This document shows positions 1 through 10,083 of a stretch of 64,000 nucleotides of DNA, one piece after another. The notes under the pieces were generated by a model, which was given only the letters and a program-made list of their open reading frames with translations, ran no database searches and had not been told where the DNA came from. Where the stretch lies: the NCBI GenBank assembly GCA_945788625.1, contig CALZMQ010000028.1, positions 1 through 64,000 of the forward strand, read 5' to 3'. The position numbers were made by a program, and so were the translations under genes. Each line of letters begins with the position of its first letter. Position 1 is the stretch's first letter. This DNA is from an uncultured Woeseiaceae bacterium. Its GTDB lineage: Bacteria > Pseudomonadota > Gammaproteobacteria > Steroidobacterales > Woeseiaceae.

Positions 1-771
1 CTGCTCGGGTTTCACGGCCGCGCGCAACCGGAAGTCAAACAAAAGCTGCGCGAGATTGCGGACAAGGTCATCCGGGAAATTGTCGAGCGCCTGCGTGCCG
101 ACGTACAGCGTGCGTTTTCCGGCCGAAGAAATCGATTCAGACGCTCGAACGTCGCGTCCGCGGCGAATTTCGACTGGCGAGCGACGATACGTGCGAACCT
201 CAAGAATTACGATCCGGAAACCGGGCGCATCATCGCTGATCGCGTGTTTTTCAACGCACGCGAGCGCCGCCGGTTGCCCTGGCGAGTCATCCTCTGCGTC
301 GACCAGTCGGGCTCCATGACCGACAGCATGATCTATTCGGCCGTAATGGCTGCCATTCTTTCCGGCTTGCCGGGCGTCGAGGTCAATATGGTGCTGTTCG
401 ACACGTCCGTAATCGACGTTTCGGATCGACTGACCGACCCGCTCGAGACATTGTTGTCCGTGCAACTCGGCGGCGGCACCGATATCGGCCGGGCAATGTC
501 GTATTGCGAGCAGTTCGTCGAAGATGCAGACCGTACTGTGCTCGCATTGATCAGCGACTTCGCTGAAGGCGCGCCGCCGCGGGCACTGTACGCGTCCGTG
601 GCGCGCCTGGTCGAGGCGCGCGTGCGATTGATCGGTCTGGCAGCGCTCGATGAATCGGGGATGGACTATTACGATGCCACGATCGCCGGCCGCCTCGCGG
701 ACCTGGGCATGCACATCGGATCCATGACGCCCGACCGGTTCGCGAGCTGGCTCGCGGAGATCATTCAGTGA
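1..771 (+). CDS. VWA domain protein, CoxE/YehP-like (5' end outside window)
   Basis: The frame is open from base 1, so the N-terminus lies to the left; at least 256 residues are present. The visible part has a charged helical stretch, then a von Willebrand A domain. Its metal-ion-dependent adhesion site is seen as DQSGSM (about 301-318), with a later GGGTD and an ISDF strand. The protein is soluble: no signal peptide or membrane segment is visible. VWA proteins of this type normally sit with MoxR-type AAA ATPases and act in metal-dependent protein contacts. The stop overlaps the GTG of the next gene (GTGA, 4 bases), so the two are translationally coupled. The VWA + SWIM pair resembles E. coli yehP-yehQ, next to the MoxR-like yehL. 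The ATPase would be to the left and cannot be checked. Confidence 0.85.
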   Translation: MLGFHGRAQPEVKQKLREIADKVIREIVERLRADVQRAFSGRRNRFRRSNVASAANFDWRATIRANLKNYDPETGRIIADRVFFNARERRRLPWRVILCVDQSGSMTDSMIYSAVMAAILSGLPGVEVNMVLFDTSVIDVSDRLTDPLETLLSVQLGGGTDIGRAMSYCEQFVEDADRTVLALISDFAEGAPPRALYASVARLVEARVRLIGLAALDESGMDYYDATIAGRLADLGMHIGSMTPDRFASWLAEIIQ

Positions 772-2711
772 CGCTGGCGACCGTCATCGCTGCCCACAAC
801 GATGCGGCGCTCGAAGGGCTTACGTCGAAGGGTCTCGTTCGCCGTGCGCACAGGGATTTCGATGCCGGCCACGGCAGCGTCGTGGAAAAAGACAGGGACG
901 CAGCAAAAGTGCTCGCCGACGGGCAGACCGTCAACATCGACGCGCGCGGTCCTGCGGCCGCAACCTGTACCTGCCCGGCCGCAGGCATCTGCCGGCACGT
1001 CTTGCTGGCAATGCTGGTGCTCAGAACGCCGGCCGACGGCGAGGACGAAGCGCCACCAGGCCCGACCGCGAGCGAAGAGTTGTGCTCGCTGACTGAAACG
1101 CAACTGCGTAAATTCGCCGGCGCCGATTGGGACAAGGCAATGACGCTTTTTGCCGCGGGCGAAGCTGCCGAGATAACGCCTGAGGAGCAGAGCCTCGTGG
1201 TCCGGTTTGCGGAGCTTGATGTGTCGATTACGTTTATCGCGGGCCAGGGGCTGCGACAGGCCGCCTACAAAGGGCCGAAAACCCGCCGGCGGTTACTGAC
1301 AACGGTTGCCGCCGTGCTGGTGCGGCAGGCGGCGGGCGTAACGACGGCCGATGTCGACGAAGCGGCGATCGCGCCTCGACCGCAGGTCTCCGCCCGTTTC
1401 CTCGATGAGGCGCGCATGACAATACAGCGGGCGGTCGCCGCGGTCCTGCCGGGACGATCGGAAATAGCGCACGATTTGCTGCTGGACCTTGCCATATCCA
1501 CACGTGTCGAGTCGCTGCCGCGACTGTCGGCAGAACTGCGCGGGCTCGCGAGACAGGCAAAGCTCGCAACTTCACGCGATGTCTCGTTCGAAGCAGACGT
1601 GTTCCTCAAGGGGGCCGCGCGCGCGAGCGCGTTGCTCGAGGGTCTGCGAGTTACTGCGGACGACATTGTGCTGACCGGCACGATCAAACGGGACTACCAG
1701 CCCCGCGGTGCCCTGAAGCTGTGGCTGCTCGGTGCCGCTCGATGGCGCTCGCTCGTCGGAGCGCGCGGCGTGACGGCGTATGGATACGCGCCGGATGAAC
1801 ATCGCTGGTTCAGCGTCAGTGACGGGCGGGCAGCCGGCATGGACCCCGGATTCAGCCCTGCCAACGCCTACCTGGGCTCGCTGTGGGGGAAAGGGTCCAT
1901 GCAGGAGCTGATCGGCAAGAGCGTCAATCTCGCGGAGCCGTCTGCCGCCGCCGATGGGTCGCTGTCGATGCGCGCAGGTGGCAAGGCGGCTACGGTCGGC
2001 CGCAACATCGCGGCCAGGTCGCTGGTCGAGTCTCCGGCGGCAAGCACCGATTGGGCGGCACTGCGTGCCGAGCTGGCCAAGCGCATGGGCAGGGGCCTGC
2101 GGCGCCGCGCCGTGCCGGTACCGGCGCTCATCGCGCCGCACGGCTTTCGCGGCTTCGATTTTAACGACCTCGAGCAGGTGTATGAATGGGAGGCGATTGA
2201 CGACGCCGGCGATTCGCTGGTGCTCAGTATTCCCGGTGAGGATCACGAAACGGCACAACGACTGAAGGAAAGCGGCCGCCGCATAAAAGCGCTGTTGGTC
2301 GAGGCATCGCTGGGCCCGCATGGTTTGCGCTATCGGCCGATTACCGCCGTCAGCGACAGACGACAGGCGCCCGAGTTTGTCAACGTCGACTTCGATCGAT
2401 GGTCGTCGCGACGCGCCCTGAAAGCGATCAGCCGCTTGAGCGACCTGTTGAAAGGCGCAAAGAAACCGGCCGCTGCCCGTATTGACCCCTTGTGGACGAT
2501 CGTCGCGGACACGCTTGACGCACTGGTGGCGAAACTGGGGCGCTCGCCGACCGTGGACCTGGAACGTGTGCGCCTGCGCGCAGAGTCGGCAGGCCTCGTG
2601 AGCCTTGCCGCCGCGGTCCGGGAGATGGGGGTCAACGACAACGTCGACTCCGCGCTCAAAGCTGCCTATATCGCCGACGAGATCGAGACGAGTTTGTTGT
2701 TCCGGCAATAG
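768..2711 (+). CDS. SWIM zinc-finger protein
   Basis: A 647-residue protein starting at GTG, with its start overlapping the upstream VWA stop. Residues 67-77 hold a clean SWIM zinc finger: C67, C69, C75 and H77 in the CxCx(n)CxH arrangement. The remaining 560 residues have no motif I recognise; they are rich in Arg and Ala and look helical and soluble. SWIM fingers are thought to bind nucleic acid or protein. Size and position after a VWA gene match the YehQ-like member of MoxR-VWA-SWIM loci, whose molecular role is not settled. No transposon or phage gene is nearby. The domain call is firm; function is inferred from context only. Confidence 0.8.
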   Translation: MTLATVIAAHNDAALEGLTSKGLVRRAHRDFDAGHGSVVEKDRDAAKVLADGQTVNIDARGPAAATCTCPAAGICRHVLLAMLVLRTPADGEDEAPPGPTASEELCSLTETQLRKFAGADWDKAMTLFAAGEAAEITPEEQSLVVRFAELDVSITFIAGQGLRQAAYKGPKTRRRLLTTVAAVLVRQAAGVTTADVDEAAIAPRPQVSARFLDEARMTIQRAVAAVLPGRSEIAHDLLLDLAISTRVESLPRLSAELRGLARQAKLATSRDVSFEADVFLKGAARASALLEGLRVTADDIVLTGTIKRDYQPRGALKLWLLGAARWRSLVGARGVTAYGYAPDEHRWFSVSDGRAAGMDPGFSPANAYLGSLWGKGSMQELIGKSVNLAEPSAAADGSLSMRAGGKAATVGRNIAARSLVESPAASTDWAALRAELAKRMGRGLRRRAVPVPALIAPHGFRGFDFNDLEQVYEWEAIDDAGDSLVLSIPGEDHETAQRLKESGRRIKALLVEASLGPHGLRYRPITAVSDRRQAPEFVNVDFDRWSSRRALKAISRLSDLLKGAKKPAAARIDPLWTIVADTLDALVAKLGRSPTVDLERVRLRAESAGLVSLAAAVREMGVNDNVDSALKAAYIADEIETSLLFRQ

Positions 2712-2741
2712 TTCGTCCGGTGATAGCTCACCCGGCAAGAC

Positions 2742-4961
<2,220 letters not shown>

Positions 4962-4963
4962 TC

Positions 4964-5215
4964 ATGACAATGACAGTAAGAGAAATCATTATGTCAACTG
5001 AAAACAAAGCGCCGCGGAGAGCGCGGTCGCCATTGGAAAAGACCAATTTTAACGTGGAGGACACCAGCGATACCAGGCTGCCCGCTATCGAGAGCATGGA
5101 GGTTGCCTCCTTGCAGATCGATGAGTCCTTCGATGGTGACGGCGATCCGTACAACAACACCGGCCGCTTCCTCGTGGATGCCGTCAAGGTGAAAGACGCC
5201 GCCGACCTGCCGTAA
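4964..5215 (+). CDS. small hypothetical protein, 83 residues
   Basis: An 83-residue protein of unknown function. The ATG at 4964 has AGGA 7 bases upstream (4953-4956). A second ATG at 4991 would give 74 residues. The protein is hydrophilic, begins with a basic patch (KAPRRARS) and becomes acidic (DESFDGDGD). It has no cysteine, signal peptide or membrane segment, and looks disordered. It is monocistronic, facing a hydrolase gene read the other way. Support is a good ribosome site, a promoter-sized gap and a protein-like composition. No family recognised. Confidence 0.55.
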   Translation: MTMTVREIIMSTENKAPRRARSPLEKTNFNVEDTSDTRLPAIESMEVASLQIDESFDGDGDPYNNTGRFLVDAVKVKDAADLP

Positions 5216-5256
5216 ATCACGTCCCCGGCTCATTACAGCGGCATCAAGCGCATAAA

Positions 5257-6246
5257 TTACTCTCTCCAGATGCGTTCCCAAACGAGCGCCAGGTCGCGCT
5301 TTTCGAACGCACCTGGAATCAGCGCCGTGGGTATTGCCTTCCATTGCGGGTTACCGCGCCTCGCTACGGCGTGACTGAATACGTATGTCGGCTCGTAACC
5401 CATGCGAAGGTCACTGACGATGAGCGTGTCGCCGTCCACACGAGCCTTTACGAAGTCCTGTGCGAACCAGCGCAGCCGCGCCACGGCCCAGATGTCGCTC
5501 GCTTCGCGCAATGCGTTCGTGTCCGACGGGTGCGACACCAAGCGTAATTCACCTTCGTCAACGAGTAAGGAATCCAGTCCTTCGAGATAACCGTCATCGG
5601 TCAGCACCACGACTTTCCAGAGCAGTGTGTTGAAAGGCATGGGCGTGGAGAAGATCCTGGCGTCCTGTAGCTGCAGGGAGGCCAGGGCATCCCGGGCGTG
5701 ATGTTCGACGGTGGCTTGCGCCACCCAGGACCAACCGAGGTATAGCGAACTCAGCGCGAGGCCCGCACGCAGGGTCGTACCGCTCCACAATGCCTGCGGC
5801 GCGCAAGCGGCAGCGATCGCGCCCGCAAGCAGTGGCAGCGTGTACAGCGGGTCAATAATGAACATCGTCCCCCACGCCGCCGGCGGTACGGTTAGCGGCC
5901 AGAACAATTGCGTGCCATAGGCCGTGTGCGCATCCAGGAGCGGGTGTGTGAGCAGTGCCATTCCGATCGCTGCCAGCCAGCGCAGCGGCGCAGCACGAGC
6001 CGGAGCCCACCATCGCTTGAGTAGCAGCCACAGGGCGACGGAAAAGGGCGCGAGAATGAATAGCGAATGGCTGAACCCACGGTGGTATGTGAAATTCCGG
6101 ACTGCGTCACCGAAGTCAATAAAAACGTCCAGGTCAGGCAGGGTACCCAGGGCGGCACCGGCGATCAGCGCCTTTCGTCGGTGTCCACGTGGCGCACAAA
6201 CACCCGCGACGCTCGCGCCGAGAATGGCCTGGGTAATGGAATCCAA
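5257..6246 (-). CDS. membrane-bound metal-dependent hydrolase, YdjM/DUF457-like
   Basis: A 329-residue protein beginning MDSITQAILGAS, typical of the DUF457/YdjM inner-membrane hydrolase-like family. Conserved polar groups follow: LPDLDVFIDF, then YHRGFSHSLF, then HPLLDAHTAYG, which supply the Asp and His residues taken as metal ligands in the family. Several membrane segments lie between residues 25 and 180; the C-terminal 120 residues are soluble. The start is TTG with GGGAG 7 bases upstream. Relatives are often annotated as LexA-regulated, but I see no LexA box here. The substrate is unknown. Confidence 0.8.
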   Translation of the reverse strand: MDSITQAILGASVAGVCAPRGHRRKALIAGAALGTLPDLDVFIDFGDAVRNFTYHRGFSHSLFILAPFSVALWLLLKRWWAPARAAPLRWLAAIGMALLTHPLLDAHTAYGTQLFWPLTVPPAAWGTMFIIDPLYTLPLLAGAIAAACAPQALWSGTTLRAGLALSSLYLGWSWVAQATVEHHARDALASLQLQDARIFSTPMPFNTLLWKVVVLTDDGYLEGLDSLLVDEGELRLVSHPSDTNALREASDIWAVARLRWFAQDFVKARVDGDTLIVSDLRMGYEPTYVFSHAVARRGNPQWKAIPTALIPGAFEKRDLALVWERIWRE

Positions 6247-6362
6247 AAACTGCTCCCGGTCACAGGTTGGCCAGGAAACTATAGTAGCGCCACGACGACC
6301 GCTTGTCGGCGACCGTTACGAACTGATGCCGTTCGCCGACGTTGCCGTCAGCGAGCCGGTAC

Positions 6363-6635
6363 CTAGAGCTGGTTCTGCGGCGCGGTCCTGGACAGGAAGG
6401 CCTTCAGCCTCAGCCATGATCCGGCGTACGGCTCACGGTGTTCGACGAGGAAATTCAGCACGGACAGGCCGCGCCGCGCAACCGGGTTGTATAGCCGCAC
6501 CTCGATCTTCGCATGCGCATCCAGCAATGCGAGGTGTTTGTCAGTAACCGTGGGGTAAATGTCGTCGACGAGGAATCGCACCCGCACGCCGCGATTCGCG
6601 GCGTTCAGCATTCCTGCGGTAATGAACTTGTCCAC
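6363..6635 (-). pseudogene. internally deleted phospholipase D-like remnant
   Basis: The 90-residue frame matches two separated parts of phospholipase D/cardiolipin-synthase-like proteins. Residues 1-66 contain GVRVRFLVDDIYPTVTDKHL and a VRLYNP segment, the strand region just before the first HKD motif. Then, after LNFLVEHR, it jumps to a tail (EPYAGSWLRLKAFLSR, ending APQNQL) resembling the extreme C-terminus of the same family. Both HKD motifs, the signal sequence and the first 80 or so residues are missing. The frame is closed upstream by TGA at 6678-6680, and the remnant runs into the promoter of the next gene. It cannot be catalytic. Family recognition is good; the deletion is inferred from residue order. 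Confidence 0.65.
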
Positions 6636-6684
6636 GCCGTGCGCTTTAGTAGGGGACGCGCGACGAGTATGCGATAGTCACGGG

Positions 6685-7515
6685 ATGGAACTGACGGACG
6701 GCGAACTCCTGACTCTCGAAGAGGCGTACAAAACGCTCGAAAACCCGTCGCTTGCGATACGCGTGAGTTCCGCCGTCGGCATGCCCGTGGAAGCCGTCGC
6801 CCGCGAACTCGGCAAGCGAGCGCCCGACGCAGTCGTCGAGGCCGTGAGCAAGTCGGCGCACAAGGCGATCGAGTACGTACTTCTGAGTTCGATGCGAAGC
6901 ATGGGTTCGGGGCAGGTTCCGGCGAGTCCCAGATTGCACACTGCCGCCGCCATGACGACGGGAGCTGTGTCGGGATTTTTCGGGATCGGGACCCTGATCG
7001 TGGAGCTTCCGTTGACGACGGGAATCATGTTCCGGTCGATCGCCGATATCGCGCGGGCGGAAGGCGAGTCCCTCGATGATCCGGATACCGTTCTGAACTG
7101 TATGCAGGTGTTTGCGATGGGAAGCGGCAGGTCGGACAAGGACGATGCCGCGGAATCGACCTATTACGGTGTGCGGCTGGCACTGGGCAAAGCGGCGCAG
7201 GACGCGCTGCAGTATGTCGCGGCCCAGGGTGTCGGCAGCGCCAGCGCACCGGTATTGGTGCGCCTTATCGCGTCTCTGGCAAACCGCTTCGGCATCGTCG
7301 TCACGCAAAAAGCGATGGCACAGACGATCCCCGTCATAGGGGCGGTCGGCGGGGGGCTAATCAACACGATGTTCATTTCGCATTTTCAGGATATGGCGCG
7401 CGGCCACTTTGCCGTTCGACGGCTCGAGCGGAAATACGGTGCCGAACCGGTTCAGGACGCCTATTCGCAGCTGCAGATCGTGACGCAAGACGATGGCACC
7501 GAACCCGTCGAGTGA
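6685..7515 (+). CDS. EcsC-family protein
   Basis: A 276-residue protein from the ATG at 6685 (MELTDGELLTLEEAYKTLE). An upstream extension in the same frame to 6559 has no homology and crosses the remnant before it. The sequence has the EcsC-like pattern of an N-terminal helical region, a small-residue-rich core (TAAAMTTGAVSGFFGIGTL) and glycine-rich hydrophobic segments near VIGAVGGGLINTMFISHF. It is probably membrane-associated. EcsC proteins are named from the Bacillus ecs transporter operon but have no established biochemical role. There is no ABC transporter beside this copy, so it stands alone. Confidence 0.75.
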   Translation: MELTDGELLTLEEAYKTLENPSLAIRVSSAVGMPVEAVARELGKRAPDAVVEAVSKSAHKAIEYVLLSSMRSMGSGQVPASPRLHTAAAMTTGAVSGFFGIGTLIVELPLTTGIMFRSIADIARAEGESLDDPDTVLNCMQVFAMGSGRSDKDDAAESTYYGVRLALGKAAQDALQYVAAQGVGSASAPVLVRLIASLANRFGIVVTQKAMAQTIPVIGAVGGGLINTMFISHFQDMARGHFAVRRLERKYGAEPVQDAYSQLQIVTQDDGTEPVE

Positions 7516-7568
7516 AGTCCCCGCCGGACGGTGATTGCCGTGCTCGTGCGCGCACAGGCGGGCAATGG

Positions 7569-7955
7569 CTACCTCGTCGCCGAGAGCCCGCGAATCTGTT
7601 GAACGGCGAAGAACAGGACGGCGACGGCAACGACGTCGACGATAATGAGGCCGGCCGTTGTCAGCGATTCGAAGTACATCGCGACTAGCACAATGCTAGC
7701 GACGACCCAGGCGATATCCCCGCCGATTATGCCTAAGATCTCCCAGGACCGGATCGAGCCCGTGCGCACGATGTTTGCGAGTTGCAGCGCAAACAGCACG
7801 AGGAAAGCGGCGGTCGCGTAGACGGGCAGGGGGGAGCCGAGACCGAGCTGTGCCGAAATCCAGCCCGCCGTGACGAACATGATCAGGGCGCAAGTCCCGG
7901 AAAAGAAGGCGTTCAGCCGCAGTGCGCGCAGCAACAGTTGCGTGTCGTTACTCAT
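7569..7955 (-). CDS. small four-helix membrane protein
   Basis: A 128-residue protein beginning MSNDTQLLLRALRLNAF; the ATG is at 7955. Further upstream in frame lies the operator DNA, so a longer start is unlikely. Four hydrophobic segments are visible: FSGTCALIMFVTAGWI, VYATAAFLVLFALQLANI, IIGGDIAWVVASIVLVAMYF, and LIIVDVVAVAVLFFAV. It is divergent from the HxlR-type regulator at 8023 and shares its twin operator. It is therefore probably the regulator's target. Relatives are small uncharacterised inner-membrane proteins; I cannot name a function. Confidence 0.7.
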   Translation of the reverse strand: MSNDTQLLLRALRLNAFFSGTCALIMFVTAGWISAQLGLGSPLPVYATAAFLVLFALQLANIVRTGSIRSWEILGIIGGDIAWVVASIVLVAMYFESLTTAGLIIVDVVAVAVLFFAVQQIRGLSATR

Positions 7956-7965
7956 CCTGTTCCTC

Positions 7966-8001
7966 ACTTTAAAATAATATAGTACTTTAAAAATATATAG
8001 T
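7966..8001. promoter_or_regulatory. tandem palindromic operators for the HxlR-type regulator
   Basis: Two 18-base units lie head to tail without a gap: ACTTTAAAATAATATAGT (7966-7983) and ACTTTAAAAATATATAGT (7984-8001). They differ only at the centre. Each is an imperfect palindrome with ACTtTA on the left and TAtAGT on the right. They fill the divergent gap between the membrane gene (ATG 7955) and the HxlR gene (ATG 8023), in a sharply AT-rich patch of GC-rich DNA. Overlap with the promoters suggests repression of both genes. Confidence 0.65.
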
Positions 8002-8022
8002 GAAATGCTAGGCTCGTCAACC

Positions 8023-8640
8023 ATGGCAAAACGCAGCTACAAGCAGAACTGCGCCCTGGCGCGATCGGTGGACGTAGTCGGTGAGCGCTGGACCCTGTTG
8101 TTGATCCGGGATCTGCTGGTCGCACCGCGGCGCTTCAGGGACCTTTTGCAGTCGCAGAAGGGCATCGGCACCAACCTGCTGGCGGCCCGGTTGAAGGAAC
8201 TCGAATCGGCCGGATTGATCGAGCGGCGTACTGAGGACGGCGGTGTTCACAGCTACGCACTGACGCAAAGCGGTATTGCGCTGGAACCGGCGGTCCTGGC
8301 GCTGGTTCGCTGGGGACTCGCTCATGGCCCGAAGAACCAGCCGGGCGACCACCATCAGGACGACTGGGACCTGGTCGCTTTGAAAGCACTGTTCCAGTCG
8401 CAGCGCGCCGGCGATTTGCTGTTGACCGTGCAGTTTGAGACGGACGGCCTCACCGGGTGGATGGCGATCGCTGGCGGCGTGGTCACGATCGGGCTTGGCC
8501 GTGTACCGGACGCGGACCTCGTCATCGACGGTACGATCGGCGAACTGTTCGTTGCCAGTGAGAACCCGGAGACGTTGCTGACGGCCGGATCCCCCGAAAT
8601 GCTGAAACGGTATATGTCGGTGTTCGCGCTCAGGTCCTGA
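8023..8640 (+). CDS. HxlR-family transcriptional regulator with SCP2-like C-terminus
   Basis: A 205-residue protein. Residues 1-105 are a HxlR-type winged helix: early Cys in YKQNCALARS, then VGERWTLLLIRDLL, FRDLLQSQKGIGTNLLAARLKELE, and a wing near ERRTEDGGVHSYALTQSG. Residues 115-205 resemble a sterol-carrier (SCP2)-like domain, which may bind a hydrophobic ligand. I chose ATG 8023 because the alternative ATG at 8005 sits only 3 bases after the second operator, leaving no room for a ribosome site. HxlR proteins respond to oxidants, aldehydes or ligands. This one likely represses itself and the divergent membrane gene. Confidence 0.85.
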   Translation: MAKRSYKQNCALARSVDVVGERWTLLLIRDLLVAPRRFRDLLQSQKGIGTNLLAARLKELESAGLIERRTEDGGVHSYALTQSGIALEPAVLALVRWGLAHGPKNQPGDHHQDDWDLVALKALFQSQRAGDLLLTVQFETDGLTGWMAIAGGVVTIGLGRVPDADLVIDGTIGELFVASENPETLLTAGSPEMLKRYMSVFALRS

Positions 8641-8661
8641 TTCGTTTATGTTCTGACCTGG

Positions 8662-10083
8662 ATGAATCGCTATCTCGCTCTTTTCCTATTGCTGTCTTCA
8701 GCGTCGGCGGCTGTGGCTGATGGCACGACCGAATTCTGTCTCGACGGCGAGTTCGACCTCGGTATGCGATACCAGGGAACGACGCCGGAGGCCGGTGAGG
8801 CCTACCCGACGTCATGGTGCGTCGTCACCGACGATGATTCGAATCGCGTCCTGTTTACAGGCACCGGCAAATCGAACCCCGATATGGATGGTGACTGGAG
8901 CGTTGCTTACCTGCCTCCGGACGTTGTCCGGATCGTCAATCGCGAAGCTCCACCCGATGTCGAATTTCGCGGCACCGACAATCTGGATGAAGCATTGCGC
9001 GTACGCCGTGTCGACCCGCGCCGGCTTCTGCAGGAAATAAGGACGACGCGAGAGGGCGTTAATGGTCTTGCAGCCGAGGTCGTCGACGATAGGCTGTTGT
9101 CCGTTCGCACCTCTGCCGACTTACCCCTGCGGGGACGCGTCAGCGTCGTTTGGAACTGGGACTGGAAGGATGCAGCGCGACCGCGGCTGCGACTGGTCGT
9201 GGACGACGCATTGCTGTTCGAGGCGGTCGGCCGCTGGCGCGAAGTGCCCGACGATGAGGCCGCATCAATATGGCAGGCAACGCCGGGCGAAGGCCCGATC
9301 GAAGTGCCGGGCGATCGCTGGCCTGCGACAGTCGATATGCGGCTCACCGACCTCGCGGAGGGCGTTTACCTCGTTCGCGGTGTTCGCACTGGTTTCCAGC
9401 ACCTCGTCGTGGACACGGACGAAGGACTCGTTATCGCCGACGCACCGGCGGGCTGGGTCGAGTTTCATCACATTCCGCCGTCCGACCTGGTGCCCGGCCT
9501 GGGCATTAGCGGCCTGTCGGAGAGCTTCGTCGATTTCCTCAACGAGGAACTGCCAGGCCGGCCGATTCGAGCGGCTGTACTCACACATTTTCATGACGAT
9601 CATGCCGGTGGCGCACGTGCGTTTGCAGCCGCAGGTGCTGCGGTCTACTCGACAAAAGAATCCGCCGCATTCTTTCAACACGCACTGAATCGATCGACCA
9701 TGCCGGCCGACAGGCTGAGCGAGCAGAAAAAGCCCGTCAGCGTTGTGCCGGTCGTCGAACCCGTCGTCCTGGGCGAGAAACCGAACCGCGTCAAGCTATT
9801 GCCAATCGGCTCCGGCCCGCATTCCTACGCAATGTTGGGAGTCTGGGCGATCGACAGGGACTATTTCTTCGTCTCGGACGTGCACGTGCCCCGTTCCGAC
9901 GCAGAACAGCCGGCGGAACATCGCGCGGCGACCGAGTGCTGGTTTGCCGAGTGGGCGGTGAGCAATCTCCCGACCGAGGTCCGTGTCGTGAACTCACACA
10001 GTCCCGAGGTCACCCCGGTTTCGCGGCTGGCAAGCTACCTGGAAAGCGATACTTGCAAGGAACAGACCGCTAGGCGTCGATGA
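8662..10083 (+). CDS. exported metallo-beta-lactamase-fold hydrolase
   Basis: A 473-residue protein with a cleavable signal peptide (MNRYLALFLLLSSASAAVA). The N-terminal 210 residues form a domain I do not recognise. The rest is a metallo-beta-lactamase fold: HFHDDHAGG (about residues 311-319) supplies the HxHxDH zinc motif, with later histidines in GSGPHSYAML, VSDVHVPR and VVNSHSPEV. The protein is therefore periplasmic or secreted and probably binds zinc. Substrate is unknown; the long N-terminal addition is unlike classical beta-lactamases (about 250 residues). It starts 21 bases after the HxlR gene and may share its transcript. Its 3' end overlaps the symporter gene by 14 bases, tail to tail. 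Confidence 0.8.
   Translation: MNRYLALFLLLSSASAAVADGTTEFCLDGEFDLGMRYQGTTPEAGEAYPTSWCVVTDDDSNRVLFTGTGKSNPDMDGDWSVAYLPPDVVRIVNREAPPDVEFRGTDNLDEALRVRRVDPRRLLQEIRTTREGVNGLAAEVVDDRLLSVRTSADLPLRGRVSVVWNWDWKDAARPRLRLVVDDALLFEAVGRWREVPDDEAASIWQATPGEGPIEVPGDRWPATVDMRLTDLAEGVYLVRGVRTGFQHLVVDTDEGLVIADAPAGWVEFHHIPPSDLVPGLGISGLSESFVDFLNEELPGRPIRAAVLTHFHDDHAGGARAFAAAGAAVYSTKESAAFFQHALNRSTMPADRLSEQKKPVSVVPVVEPVVLGEKPNRVKLLPIGSGPHSYAMLGVWAIDRDYFFVSDVHVPRSDAEQPAEHRAATECWFAEWAVSNLPTEVRVVNSHSPEVTPVSRLASYLESDTCKEQTARRR

Noticed and set aside
1572..2738. 388-codon frame opposite the SWIM gene
   Set aside because: No recognisable domain and conflicts with a better-supported coupled pair.
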